Shown: piece after piece, positions 24,304-33,406 of the stretch
How positions within the stretch are numbered: the stretch's first letter is position 1
Layout: the number at the start of each line of letters is the position of its first letter
Assembly (NCBI GenBank): GCA_963842355.1
Contig: CAWJGC010000017.1
Coordinates: forward strand, 310,001-374,000
Origin: JASHPR01 sp963842355
Lineage (GTDB): Bacteria; Actinomycetota; Actinomycetes; Streptosporangiales; Streptosporangiaceae
Length of the DNA: 64,000 nucleotides
Direction: 5' to 3'
Translations under genes and position numbers: made by a program
Notes under the pieces: model-generated
Databases searched by the model: none
What the model was told of the DNA's origin: nothing
Seen by the model: the letters and a program-made list of their open reading frames with translations, nothing else

Positions 24304-24418
24304 GGGCCGGCGGCGCGGCGCCCGGCCCAGAGCGCGGCCGTCGGGCGAGCCCGCCGCAGCGCCCGCCACCAATTCACAGCAAATATGCGGCATTCTCAGA
24401 AAACCACGCGACAATCCG

Positions 24419-24435
24419 TTCAGGAATGTCCTGAA
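24419..24435 (+). promoter_or_regulatory. Perfect palindrome TTCAGGA-ATG-TCCTGAA
   Basis: A 7-3-7 perfect inverted repeat in the less GC-rich intergenic region upstream of the ABC exporter genes (start 24553). Candidate operator. The binding protein is unknown. Confidence 0.5.
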
Positions 24436-24552
24436 GAATAGCAGTCAATGCGGGATCCGCGCCTCGGCCGGATTTCGTACGGGTCGGCGTGCGGAGATTA
24501 TGCGCCTTGTTTTCGCGGCACGTCCTTACCTGGAACGCATAGAGGAGCCGAA

Positions 24553-25989
24553 ATGTTCTTTACGTACCTCCGGCGCGAACTGCGCCGCCGCATGCGCCAG
24601 GCGGTGTTCATCTCGCTCGGCCTGGCCCTGGGCATCGGCCTGGTGATCACCGTGACGGCCGCCTCCAACGGGGTGAAGAACTCCCAGGCCTCGGTGCTGC
24701 ACGCGCTGTACGGCGTGGGCACCGACGTCACCGTCACCCAGCCCCCGGCGAAGGGCACGGCGGGCGGGTCGACCTCGTTCGGGTTCCGGCAGCAGATCCA
24801 GTCGCTGCGCAGCGGCGCGACCGCGGCGGGCACGAAGATCAATATCAACGACCTGGTCAATTCCCAGTACGGGACCCTCGGCGCCGCCTCGCTGGCCACG
24901 GTGGCCCGGCAGCCCGGCGTGACGGCCGCGGTCGGGGGGCTTGCGCTCTCCGACGTCACGATCACCGGGACCGTCCCCGAGATAAAGGGCGGGGGCAGCT
25001 TCAGTTCGAGCTTCACCACCAATTCTTTCACCGTCGACGGGGTGGATCCGGCCAAGGGCGCGCTCGGCCCGCTCAGTTCCGGCCGGCTCACCTCCGGTAC
25101 CGCCCTGTCGTCGGCTGACGCGACATCCGACGACGCGCTGGTCGATTCCGGCTACGCGGCCCAGAACAAGCTGAGCGTGAACGGCACGATCGACGTGGGC
25201 GGCACCAACTTCAAGATCATCGGGATCGTGAGCGTGCCGCAGGGCGGCAACCCTCCGGACGTCTACATCCCGCTGGCGAAGGCGCAGGCCATCGGGAAGA
25301 CCGCGGCGGCCGGCCTGTCCGGCAAGGTCAACACGATCTACGTGTCGGCGGCGAGCGCCACGGACGTCCCGGCGGTGCAGAAGGAGATCAGCAAGGTCCT
25401 GCCCGCGGCCACGGTCACCGACAGCAGCGACCTGGCCAGCGAGGTGACCGGGTCGCTGGCCAGCACCGCCAGCCTGGCCAGCAACCTCGGGAAATGGCTG
25501 TCGGTCGCGGTGCTGATCGCGGCGTTCCTGCTGGCGAGCCTGCTGACGATGGCGGCGGTGGCGCGGCGGGTGCGCGAGTTCGGCACGCTCAAGGCCCTCG
25601 GCTGGCGCAGCAGGCGGATCGTCGGCCAGGTCATGGGCGAGTCGATCGCGATCGGCGTGGCCGGCGGGGCGGCCGGCGTGGCGCTGGGGTACGCCGGCGT
25701 CACGGTGATCGACAAGCTGGCGCCGAAGCTGTCCGCGACCGTCGGGCCGGCCAACGGGGCCTCGGTGACCGGTCCCGGCCAGGGCGGGGGCGGGACCATC
25801 AGGAGCGCACTCCAGGACCTGACCACCAGCGCCCACACCGTCTCGGTGACCCTGACCGCCCCCGTCACGGTGGACCTGATCCTGGTCGCCGTGGTGCTCG
25901 CGGTCGCCGGGGGGCTCATCGCAGGCGCGCTGGGCGGCTGGCGGGCGGCCCGGCTACGGCCCGCGGCCGCGCTGGCCCGGGTGGACTGA
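24553..25989 (+). CDS. MacB/FtsX-type ABC transporter permease
   Basis: It has 478 residues. ATG 24553 (MFFTYLRREL) has AGAGGAG upstream. An N-terminal membrane helix (about 15-35) is followed by a large outer MacB-like domain rich in Ser/Thr/Gly. Three helices then follow in an FtsX domain (about 315-345, 365-395, 435-465), including VAVLIAAFLLASLLTMAAVARRVREFGTLKALGW. The ATPase partner follows after 26 bases. The pair probably exports a peptide, drug or lipid. The substrate cannot be told. Confidence 0.92.
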   Translation: MFFTYLRRELRRRMRQAVFISLGLALGIGLVITVTAASNGVKNSQASVLHALYGVGTDVTVTQPPAKGTAGGSTSFGFRQQIQSLRSGATAAGTKININDLVNSQYGTLGAASLATVARQPGVTAAVGGLALSDVTITGTVPEIKGGGSFSSSFTTNSFTVDGVDPAKGALGPLSSGRLTSGTALSSADATSDDALVDSGYAAQNKLSVNGTIDVGGTNFKIIGIVSVPQGGNPPDVYIPLAKAQAIGKTAAAGLSGKVNTIYVSAASATDVPAVQKEISKVLPAATVTDSSDLASEVTGSLASTASLASNLGKWLSVAVLIAAFLLASLLTMAAVARRVREFGTLKALGWRSRRIVGQVMGESIAIGVAGGAAGVALGYAGVTVIDKLAPKLSATVGPANGASVTGPGQGGGGTIRSALQDLTTSAHTVSVTLTAPVTVDLILVAVVLAVAGGLIAGALGGWRAARLRPAAALARVD

Positions 25990-26015
25990 CCAGAGACGGG
26001 AGAGGAGAGGAAGCC

Positions 26016-26708
26016 ATGTACAAGCTCTCGGGCGTCGTCAAGGACTACCGGAAGGGCGGTGAGCTCGTCCACGCCCTGCGCGGCGTGGACCTGGTCATCT
26101 CCGACGGCGAGTGGCTGGCCATCCAGGGTCCGACCGGCCACGGCAAGTCCACGCTGCTGCAGATCATCGGCGGCCTGGACCGGCCGACCGCCGGAACGGT
26201 CGAACTCGACGGCAAGAACCTGGCCGGGATGCGTGAGGCCAGGGTCACTCAGGTGCGGGCCCGCTCGATCGGATTCGTGTTCCAGGCCTTCAACCTGATA
26301 CCCACGCTGACCGCGGCGGAGAATGTCGAGGTGGCGCTGGTTCCGCTCGGGGTCGGCGCGGCCGAGCGGAAGGCGCGCGCCCAGCGGGCCCTGATCGCGG
26401 TCGGGCTCGGGGAGCGGCTGCACCACCTGCCGTCCGAGCTGTCCGGCGGTCAGCAGCAGCGGGTGGCGATCGCCCGGGCGCTGGTGAAGGAGCCCACGGT
26501 GCTGCTCGCCGACGAGCCCACGGGCAACCTCGACGAGGGAACCCGGGATGAGATCATCGGCATCCTGGAGAACCTCTGGCGCTCGCGCGGGCTGACCATG
26601 GTGCTCGTCACCCACGAGAGTTCGGTGGCGGCCCGGGCGCAGCAAGTGGGGATGATGAAGGACGGGCTGCTGACGGTCACCCGGGCCCCGGCCCGGCCTC
26701 CGGCGTAG
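26016..26708 (+). CDS. ABC transporter ATP-binding protein (MacB/LolD type)
   Basis: Energises the permease at 24553. It has 230 residues from ATG 26016, which has GAGGAGAGGAAG upstream. Walker A is GPTGHGKST, with His where most relatives have Ser/Ala/Cys. The Q-loop is FVFQAFNLIPTLTAAENVE, the signature LSGGQQQRVAIARAL, Walker B VLLADEPTGNLD and the switch LVTHE. All catalytic residues are present. Confidence 0.93.
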   Translation: MYKLSGVVKDYRKGGELVHALRGVDLVISDGEWLAIQGPTGHGKSTLLQIIGGLDRPTAGTVELDGKNLAGMREARVTQVRARSIGFVFQAFNLIPTLTAAENVEVALVPLGVGAAERKARAQRALIAVGLGERLHHLPSELSGGQQQRVAIARALVKEPTVLLADEPTGNLDEGTRDEIIGILENLWRSRGLTMVLVTHESSVAARAQQVGMMKDGLLTVTRAPARPPA

Positions 26709-26709
26709 C

Positions 26710-27315
26710 GTGACCGGGCGGGCTGACGTGACCGGGCTGAGGGAGACCGCCAGCGCGGTGGCCGACGGCGTCGCGGCCCTGCAGCGCCTGACGCTCGGCC
26801 CGGATGATCAGCTGGAGGGCCCGGCCGACGTGCGCGACGTGGTCGGCTGCCTCTCCCTGGCCATGTCGCGGATGCCGCAGCTGTTCGGGCAGCTCGCCGC
26901 GTTCCTGGAGATCGAGTACGTGCAGGGCACGGTCGCCGACGGCGATCCCGGCGATCCGGCCGGCCCCGGGCAGCAGGTCCGGGCGGTCAGCGAAGCCCTG
27001 CACCGGGCCGGCCTGGACGCCGGGGCCATGGCCGCGGCGCTGGACGCGGCGCGTGCGGCGTGCGACCGGGTCCGGCCCTCGGCGCCGGACTGTGAAACGA
27101 CGCCGTGCGGCAGCCAGGAACCACACGGCGAGGCGGCTGGCGAGGACAGAATCTGGGGCCCGGGCCCCCCCGGGGTCCGGGCTGGACCTTCCCGGACGGC
27201 CCGCGGTAGGTTGGCCGTGGCGCGGGAGGGCGCCTCCGGGTCCGCGGGAAGGACTGAGTCCGCCTCCGCTGGTCGAAGCCGCTTGTCGGGGACACCCGCG
27301 ACAGTCTTCGCCTGA
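26710..27315 (+). CDS. Hypothetical helical protein
   Basis: It begins at GTG 26710, one base after the ABC ATPase stop. The first ~115 residues are a well-composed helical domain (LRETASAVADGVAALQRLTLGPDDQLEGPADVRDVVGCLSLAMSRMPQLFGQLAAFLE). They resemble small actinobacterial hypothetical proteins often found alone. From about residue 120 the sequence becomes Gly/Pro/Arg-rich without clear structure. The true end may therefore be earlier if a frameshift is present, or the tail is disordered. No function can be given. Confidence 0.6.
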   Translation: MTGRADVTGLRETASAVADGVAALQRLTLGPDDQLEGPADVRDVVGCLSLAMSRMPQLFGQLAAFLEIEYVQGTVADGDPGDPAGPGQQVRAVSEALHRAGLDAGAMAAALDAARAACDRVRPSAPDCETTPCGSQEPHGEAAGEDRIWGPGPPGVRAGPSRTARGRLAVAREGASGSAGRTESASAGRSRLSGTPATVFA

Positions 27316-27353
27316 GCTCGGAACGCGGGCCCCGGGTTCGGAGGAGACGTGTC

Positions 27354-28529
27354 ATGTCCCAGCTTCCCGACCGCCCCGATCTCGGTCAGCTCCGCCGCCA
27401 GGCCCGCGAGCTGCGCCGCGCCGCCGCGGGCGGTGACCCCGGCTCGCTGGGCCGGCTGCATGCGGTCTCGGGGAAGGTGACGCTGTCAGGCGCGCAGCTG
27501 GTCATCGCCCGGGAACATGGCTTCCGGAGCTGGCCTGCGCTCAAGGCCGATGTCGAACGCCGCCGCGCCGGTCTTCAGGAGCCAGAACGGGACCTGCCGG
27601 GGCCGGTCACGTCCGCTTCGCCGCAGTCCTGGCGGGAGCTGACCGCGGACGCGGACGAGCTGATCAGCGGCCAGTACGCCGACCGGCTGCGGCTGCGGCC
27701 GGTCCTCGACGCGGTGCTCGCCGCCGCGGCCGGGCTGGGCCCGGTGACCGTACAGTCCCGCAAGACCTGCGTCAGCCTGGTCTCGCCCCGGCGCACCTTC
27801 GCCGTGGTCCAGCCGACGACCAAGAGCCGGGTGGATCTCGGGCTGCGGCTGGACGACGTCGAGCCCGCCGGCCGCCTGCTGGCGGCCAGGAACGTCGGCA
27901 ACGGCGCGATCAACCGGCGGATCGTGCTGACCGGACCCGGCGACCTCGACGATGAGGCTCTCGGCTGGCTCCGGCGCGCCTACGACCAGTCCGTGGCCCC
28001 GCCCGGCCCGCGGCGCCCCGCCCGGCGCCCGGCACCGGTGCTCGGGCCGCTCACCGTGGTCATCGAGGGGTTCGACCTGCCCGGCCTGACCTGCCGCCCG
28101 GAACCCGGCGGGCGGACTCACCAGAACATCCACGTCGGGCTCTACAGCCACAGCAAGGACCGGCCCGCGCTCGTCATGCCCGGGAACCCGTGGCTGGCGA
28201 CCGAACCCGTGCCCGGCGACTCGCCCTCGGCCCGGTGGGAGGTCCCGGTGACCGTCCGGCGCGGCGAGGAGGGGCTTGACTTCGGCGGCCCGTTCGTGCG
28301 CGGCGACCGCACGGATCGCCACCTCGGCCTGGCCTGGGGTGACGTGCCCGGGGACGGAACGCTGCACTTGTTCCGCGGGGGCAAGCTCCGTTTCGCGGAC
28401 GTCGGTCCCGGCCTCGTCGAGGACGCCATGCGCCCGGGCTGCCGGCTCGTCGTCCGGGCCCGCCTGACCGACGTCCGGGGCAACCCGAGCTGCACCGACG
28501 TCGCCTGGTCCGCCGAGCGCGCGCCGTGA
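27354..28529 (+). CDS. Multidomain protein: DUF5655-like and DUF5990-like domains
   Basis: It has 391 residues. ATG 27354 has GGAGGAGA upstream. Three parts are visible. Residues 1-65 are a helical segment (LGQLRRQARELRRAA ... LVIAREHGFRSWPALKADVE), as seen before ankyrin-type domains. Residues about 85-215 resemble DUF5655 (RPVLDAVLAAAAGLGPVTVQ, KTCVSLVSPRRTFAVVQPT). Residues about 228-388 resemble DUF5990 (VVIEGFDLPGLTCRPEP, HVGLYSHSKDRPALVMPGN). Functions of these families are not established. Its stop overlaps the GTG of the rRNA methyltransferase gene. Confidence 0.75.
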   Translation: MSQLPDRPDLGQLRRQARELRRAAAGGDPGSLGRLHAVSGKVTLSGAQLVIAREHGFRSWPALKADVERRRAGLQEPERDLPGPVTSASPQSWRELTADADELISGQYADRLRLRPVLDAVLAAAAGLGPVTVQSRKTCVSLVSPRRTFAVVQPTTKSRVDLGLRLDDVEPAGRLLAARNVGNGAINRRIVLTGPGDLDDEALGWLRRAYDQSVAPPGPRRPARRPAPVLGPLTVVIEGFDLPGLTCRPEPGGRTHQNIHVGLYSHSKDRPALVMPGNPWLATEPVPGDSPSARWEVPVTVRRGEEGLDFGGPFVRGDRTDRHLGLAWGDVPGDGTLHLFRGGKLRFADVGPGLVEDAMRPGCRLVVRARLTDVRGNPSCTDVAWSAERAP

Positions 28530-29371
28530 CCCCGGCGCGGCCGGCCGGCCAGCACCGCGTGACCAGCCGCGACGCGCGGTTCCAGCAGTGGCAGGCGCTG
28601 CTGGGGAACCGGGCCAAGCGCCAGCGCAGCGGCGAGTTCCTGGTCCAGGGCGTACGGCCGGTCACGCTGGCCGTGCGGCACGGGTGGCCGATCCGGGCGC
28701 TGCTGTACGACGCGGACGGGGCGGCATCGCGCTGGGCCCGGGAGATCCTCGGCGCCGTCGCCGCGACGAAGGTCGCCGTCTCCGCCGAGCTGATGCACGA
28801 GCTGGGCGGGAAGACGGACACCTCTCCCGAGCTGCTGGCCGTCGTGGCGCTGCCCGACGACGACCTGGCCCGGATTCCGGTGGGCCCCGGCCTGCTCGCG
28901 GTCGTCTTCGACCGGCCCGCGAGCCCGGGCAACATCGGCACGCTGGTCCGGTCGGCCGACGCCTTCGGGGCGTCCGGCGTCATTGTCACGGGCCATGCCG
29001 CCGACGTGTACGACCCCCGATCGGTACGGGCCAGTACCGGCTCGCTGTTCTCCGTGCCGGTGGTGCGGGTTCCCTCGCACCGGCCCGTGCTCGACTGGGC
29101 CGAGGCCATCCGCGCCGGGGGCGTTCCCGTCCGCCTGGTCGGCACCGACGAGCACGGGGAGCCGGACGTGGCTGACATCGACCTCACGCGGCCGACGCTG
29201 CTGCTGGTCGGCAACGAGACCGCCGGGCTCAGCGCGGCCTGGCGCGACGCCTGCGACCACCTGGCCAGGATTCCCATGCTGGGCACGGCGAGTTCGCTGA
29301 ACGCCGCCACGGCCGCGTCGGTCGTGCTCTACGAATCCGCGCGGCAGCGCATCGCGGCCCGGCTAGCATAG
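28526..29371 (+). CDS. TrmH/SpoU-family RNA 2'-O-methyltransferase
   Basis: Methylates ribose in rRNA or tRNA with SAM through a trefoil-knot fold. It has 281 residues from GTG 28526. An N-terminal substrate-binding domain (FLVQGVRPVTLAVRHGWPIRAL) is followed by the SpoU motifs: DRPASPGNIGTLVRSADAFG, RASTGSLFSVPV, LLVGNETAGLS and the knot segment IPMLGTASSLNAATAASVVLYE. It is coupled to the preceding gene by a GTGA overlap. The exact target base is unknown. Confidence 0.92.
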   Translation: MTPARPAGQHRVTSRDARFQQWQALLGNRAKRQRSGEFLVQGVRPVTLAVRHGWPIRALLYDADGAASRWAREILGAVAATKVAVSAELMHELGGKTDTSPELLAVVALPDDDLARIPVGPGLLAVVFDRPASPGNIGTLVRSADAFGASGVIVTGHAADVYDPRSVRASTGSLFSVPVVRVPSHRPVLDWAEAIRAGGVPVRLVGTDEHGEPDVADIDLTRPTLLLVGNETAGLSAAWRDACDHLARIPMLGTASSLNAATAASVVLYESARQRIAARLA

Positions 29372-29596
29372 CCGGATAAATGCGTCGTGATCACATACGG
29401 TATTCATGATGTGACTACGAAACATGTAAGACACTTAGTGGTTACCTAAACCCTGATTTCCGCTGTGCTCCAAATCCCTCTTTGGCGCGTCTTTAACGTC
29501 AGTGCTACCGCCCGGCGCGGGGGTCGGTGCCACCTTTGGATCTTGGTCAGCCAGTAGGCGTCAACGACGGCTTGTGCAGTGAGCGAGGGGGGGTCA
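29372..29596 (+). promoter_or_regulatory. Less GC-rich promoter region of the polysaccharide locus, with GTGATCAC box
   Basis: A drop in GC content marks this intergenic segment. A perfect GTGATCAC palindrome lies at 29397-29404, with ATGATGTGACTACG after it. A similar TGTGATCACA is at 38380 before cell-wall genes. The glycosyltransferase gene starts at 29597. No gene is seen. Confidence 0.45.
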
Positions 29597-30853
29597 ATGC
29601 ACTCGCAGGTCATCCACGGGACGCTGGCCTTGCCGAAGATCAGCACCACGCAGCTGGAGCAACTGCGCCACCTCGTCCCGCTCGGCTTCGTCGGCCTGAT
29701 CTCGTGGTCAGTGTGGCTGCTGCGTTTCACGCTGTCCCGGGTGTACCGGCCGGTGAAGCCGGGGTACACGGCGACGACCTCGGTGGTCGTGCCCTCGTAC
29801 CGCGAAGACCCGCAGATACTCGACCGCTGCCTGCGCTCGTGGCTCGCGGAGGACCCGACGGAGGTCATCGTGGTGCCCGACCTCGAGGACGTCGAGGTCA
29901 TCCGGGCCCTGCAGCGGCGCGCCCAGGCCGACCCCCGGCTGGTGGTCGTCCCGTTCCGGCACCGCGGCAAGCGGTCGGCGCTCGGCGTCGGCATCCGCAG
30001 GGCCACCTCGGAGATCCTGGTGCTGTCCGACTCGGACACGATGTGGGAACCGGGGCTCCTCGCCGCGGTCCTGGCGCCGTTCCAGGATCGTAAGGTCGGC
30101 GGGGTCGGCACCAGGCAGAACGCCTACCTGCCGAAGACCAGCGCCTGGCGGCGGGTCGCCGACTGGATGATCGACGTCAGGTACCTGGACTACGTCCGGG
30201 CCCAGTCCCGCGCGGGTGCCGTCGCGTGCCTGTCGGGGCGGACTGTCGCCTACCGCCGCAACGTCGTGATCCCGGTGCTCGAGCACCTGGAAGACGAGTT
30301 CTTCCTCGGCCGGCGCTGCGTGGCAGGCGACGACGGCCGGCTGACCTGGCTTGTTCTCGGCTCGGGCTACAAGACCGTGTACCAGGCGACCGCCCGCGCG
30401 CTGTCGATGTTCCCCGACACCGGCCGGGCGTTCCTCAAGCAGCGGCTGCGCTGGAGCAGGAACTCTTACCGCTGCTACCTCACCGCGATGTGGAAGGGCT
30501 GGCTCTGGCGCCGGCCGTTCATCTGCCAGCTGAGCGTGCTGCAGATCCTCCTCACGCCCGTGACGATGGGCTTCGCCATGACCTACCTGGCGATCTGGGT
30601 GTTCCATCCCGAGCCGTACGTCGCCGCCATCGCCGTGGCGTGGCTGCTCGCCGGGCGGGCCCTGCGCGGGATCTCACATCTCATGCAGCGGCCAGGGGAC
30701 ATCTGGGTGCTCCCGCTGGTCGCGATCATGACGATCATCGTCGCGCTCCCGGTCAAGTCCTATGCCTTCTTCACGATGAACACCCACGGCTGGCTCACCC
30801 GCCGCAGTGACCTCATCGGCGGCGAGGCCCAGTCCGCGGCGTCGCTGCGCTAG
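29597..30853 (+). CDS. Family 2 glycosyltransferase, hyaluronan/alginate-synthase-like
   Basis: It has 418 residues from ATG 29597. One helix near residues 25-42, a GT-A catalytic domain, then three to four C-terminal helices that would form a polymer channel. Motifs of processive synthases are present: VVPSYRED, LVLSDSDTMWEPG (DxD), CVAGDDGRL and QRLRWSRNSYR (Q-R-x-R-W). It heads a run with two beta-helix proteins, so it probably makes and extrudes an extracellular polysaccharide. The sugar is unknown. Confidence 0.9.
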   Translation: MHSQVIHGTLALPKISTTQLEQLRHLVPLGFVGLISWSVWLLRFTLSRVYRPVKPGYTATTSVVVPSYREDPQILDRCLRSWLAEDPTEVIVVPDLEDVEVIRALQRRAQADPRLVVVPFRHRGKRSALGVGIRRATSEILVLSDSDTMWEPGLLAAVLAPFQDRKVGGVGTRQNAYLPKTSAWRRVADWMIDVRYLDYVRAQSRAGAVACLSGRTVAYRRNVVIPVLEHLEDEFFLGRRCVAGDDGRLTWLVLGSGYKTVYQATARALSMFPDTGRAFLKQRLRWSRNSYRCYLTAMWKGWLWRRPFICQLSVLQILLTPVTMGFAMTYLAIWVFHPEPYVAAIAVAWLLAGRALRGISHLMQRPGDIWVLPLVAIMTIIVALPVKSYAFFTMNTHGWLTRRSDLIGGEAQSAASLR

Positions 30854-30863
30854 GAGAGCTGAC

Positions 30864-31538
30864 GTGGCCAATAACCGGCACCCCGAGCGCGAGCCGGGAG
30901 TCCGCCGCAAGGCATACACCATCGTGATCGCGCTGGCGTTCTTCGTGTGCCTGGGCGGGCTGCCCGAGATCCTGTCCGCCTTGCACCTGAAGATCAATAC
31001 CGCGCCGCCCACGTCCACCGACGGCATCCGCCTGCTCGGTGCCCCCCAGGCGCTCCAGGCCGTCCCGCTCCCGCCGGTGGCCAGGCCGGTTGACCCGACG
31101 CAGCCGGCCGCGACCTTCCCCAGCGTGAGCGAGGCGCGGGAGGCCGTGCTGGTCGGCGCCGAAGACAACAGGCTCCGGGCCATGCTGCACGATTCCTTCC
31201 GGACCTCCCAGCCCAGGCTCGAGCATTACGGCCACGCGCTGCCCACGCTCGTGCTGCCGCCCGGGGGCCACTACTCGTACTCTGGCGGCACCAGGGTCTT
31301 CGTGCCCGGGCAGACCGCGTACACGGTGGATGACCTGATCCACGACGGGGCGATGGCGCGACTGCCCAACGGCTCCGCCCTGCTGGAGGACAACGTCTTC
31401 GTCTCCTCCGGCGCGCGCCTCGTACTGACGTCCCAGGCGGTGCGGGCGGTCTACCTGGACATCACCGCGCGCGGCTCAGCATCGATCGTCGGCTGGGGCG
31501 GCAGCCTGGCTTTCCTCGGCACCAGCCTGCTTCGCTGA
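30864..31538 (+). CDS. Parallel beta-helix membrane protein, N-terminal part (frameshifted)
   Basis: It starts at GTG 30864, nine bases after the synthase stop, with AGGAGA upstream. It has one N-terminal membrane segment (YTIVIALAFFVCLGGLPEIL), an outer linker and then the first beta-strands (LPNGSALLEDNVFVSSGARLVL). The frame ends abruptly at 31538. The protein clearly continues in another frame (SLTIEGWDEATMTPARDTGSG) before 31565, which begins the second part. A single-base change near 31525-31537 separates the two halves. Confidence 0.75.
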   Translation: MANNRHPEREPGVRRKAYTIVIALAFFVCLGGLPEILSALHLKINTAPPTSTDGIRLLGAPQALQAVPLPPVARPVDPTQPAATFPSVSEAREAVLVGAEDNRLRAMLHDSFRTSQPRLEHYGHALPTLVLPPGGHYSYSGGTRVFVPGQTAYTVDDLIHDGAMARLPNGSALLEDNVFVSSGARLVLTSQAVRAVYLDITARGSASIVGWGGSLAFLGTSLLR

Positions 31539-31564
31539 CGATCGAAGGCTGGGACGAGGCGACG

Positions 31565-33406
31565 ATGACTCCCGCCCGGGACACCGGCAGCGGCCGGCCC
31601 TACATCCGCGAGGTCGCGGGCCGGATGACCCTCGCCGACGTCCGGATATCCGCACTCGGCTTCTGGAGCGGACGGACCGGCGGCGTGGCCTGGACGGGAC
31701 TGGCGACGCACCCCAGCTATGGTGGCGCGAGCTCGTCGACCTTCACGGGCAACACCTACGGGGCGTTCGTGACCCGCGGCCATGACGTGCGCTTCTTGTA
31801 TGACCTGTTCGAGTCCAACCAGCTCGATGGTCTTCACATCCACCGCGGCACGGTCGGCGCGTCGGCCAGCTACAGCGCGGCCGTACGCAACGGCGGGAAC
31901 GGCTTCCACGTGGACCGTGCCGCCCAGAAGACGGTCCTGCTGCACGACGTGTCCGAGCACAACGCCACCAACGGCTTCCTCATCGACGGCCTGCCCGCTG
32001 GTCAGCACCGCGTCAGCGGGCGGGGCCGCGTGACGCCGGGGTCGGGGACGCGGGTCGAGTACAGCGACGCGCTGCGGAACGGGCGGACCGGCATCCTGGT
32101 CGAGGGCGGGAACGAGACCGTGCTCAAGGCGGACGAGGTGTGCGCCAGGCAGACCGGCATCGCGCTCCGCTACGGGGCCAGCAACGCGATCGTGGACGGG
32201 AACGACGTCCGGTGCGATCCCCGGACCGGTCTGTCCGTCGGGCCGGCCGCGTCCGGGGCGCTGCTGTACGGGAACGCCGTATCGGGCGCCCGGATAGCGA
32301 TCCTGGTCAGCAGCTCCGGCAGTGTCGTGATGGACAAGAGCCTCATTACCCTGGCCAGCGTCTTCGGCGTCTCGGCCCGCGGGGCGAACTCGGTCGTCAC
32401 CGGGAAGGACAACGTGATCTCGGGGATCGGCTTCCGGGCCGTGGACGCGAGTGCCGACGCGGCGACCCCCGCCCTGTCCGGCAGCAACACCGCCGACTGG
32501 GCTTACGCCCGGAGGGGCACGGTGCTGTCCTACCTGGAGTTCCACCCGCTCGCCCTGCTGTGGCTGAGCATCGGCTTCGTGGTGGTCGCCGGGGGGCTCT
32601 GGACCCGCCGGCGGCGAGCGCCGTCGCACCCCTACCCGGAGAGCACCCGGTGGACCGGTTCGGTCGATGACCGGGGGCCTGCTCCCGTCGGGGTGGCCGC
32701 CGCCCCGGCGGCGGCCTCCGGCGCCGCGCAGGCCGGCCCGGCCTGGTCCCCGGGTCACGACGCCTGGCCGGATGAAGCGGCCCCCTACCGCCGCGGGGCC
32801 TTCGAACCCGCGTTGCCGGAGGTCGCGCGCAGGAACGGAGCGTGGCTGGATGCCTCGCGCCCGGATGCGGCCCGTCCGGGCGGCCGCAGGCCCCAGGACG
32901 CTTCGCGGCTGGGGCTGGAGCTGGATGCGGCGCGTTTCGACCACCCGCTCGGTGATCTGCGGGGGGATGGCCGGCGGGGCGATGCGCCGCGGGTGAATGG
33001 TCGCGGCCGGGATGGGGAGCGCTACGACGATCTGACCGGTGATCCGCTTCTGGACGCCCCCGGTCTGGATGGCCGCGGTCTGGATGGCCGCGGTCAAGGG
33101 GACTCGCGGCAGGATGGTCAGCGGCGGACCGCTCGGCGAGATGACTCTTCGCCGCGCGAGCCTCAGCGGCTGGGCGCGGCTCGGCGGGTCGATCGGCTGA
33201 AGGACGCGCGCCGCGGCGCGGCCCGGCGGGGGGCGGCCCGGCGGGGCGCGGCTCGCCTTGATGCCGCAGGCCCGGATGCTCGGCACCTGGAGGACGCGCG
33301 GCCTCACGTCGGATCCCCGGACGGGCACCGACAGCCGTCACGGCACGGCCGTTCGGAGCCGGCCGACTCGACCAAGCCGCTGCCCCCGGCCGGGGAGCGG
33401 TCATGA
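31565..33406 (+). CDS. Parallel beta-helix membrane protein, C-terminal part (frameshifted)
   Basis: It continues the protein begun at 30864. Residues 1-320 are right-handed beta-helix rungs (NosD/pectate-lyase fold: NTYGAFVTRGHDVRFLYDLF, GNGFHVDRAAQKTVLL). A membrane helix follows (PLALLWLSIGFVVVAGGLW), then about 270 residues of a charged, low-complexity tail inside the cell with RRGAARRGAARRGAAR and DGRGLDGRGQ repeats. It may modify or guide the polymer made by the adjacent synthase. ATG 31565 is probably not the real start. Confidence 0.75.
   Translation: MTPARDTGSGRPYIREVAGRMTLADVRISALGFWSGRTGGVAWTGLATHPSYGGASSSTFTGNTYGAFVTRGHDVRFLYDLFESNQLDGLHIHRGTVGASASYSAAVRNGGNGFHVDRAAQKTVLLHDVSEHNATNGFLIDGLPAGQHRVSGRGRVTPGSGTRVEYSDALRNGRTGILVEGGNETVLKADEVCARQTGIALRYGASNAIVDGNDVRCDPRTGLSVGPAASGALLYGNAVSGARIAILVSSSGSVVMDKSLITLASVFGVSARGANSVVTGKDNVISGIGFRAVDASADAATPALSGSNTADWAYARRGTVLSYLEFHPLALLWLSIGFVVVAGGLWTRRRRAPSHPYPESTRWTGSVDDRGPAPVGVAAAPAAASGAAQAGPAWSPGHDAWPDEAAPYRRGAFEPALPEVARRNGAWLDASRPDAARPGGRRPQDASRLGLELDAARFDHPLGDLRGDGRRGDAPRVNGRGRDGERYDDLTGDPLLDAPGLDGRGLDGRGQGDSRQDGQRRTARRDDSSPREPQRLGAARRVDRLKDARRGAARRGAARRGAARLDAAGPDARHLEDARPHVGSPDGHRQPSRHGRSEPADSTKPLPPAGERS

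Noticed and set aside
19921..24414. A 1497-codon open frame on the minus strand
   Set aside because: It is antisense to the kinase, regulator and MMPL genes, which have clear families. The frame is open only because of extreme third-position GC. It is Arg/Gly/Asp/His-rich and matches no family.
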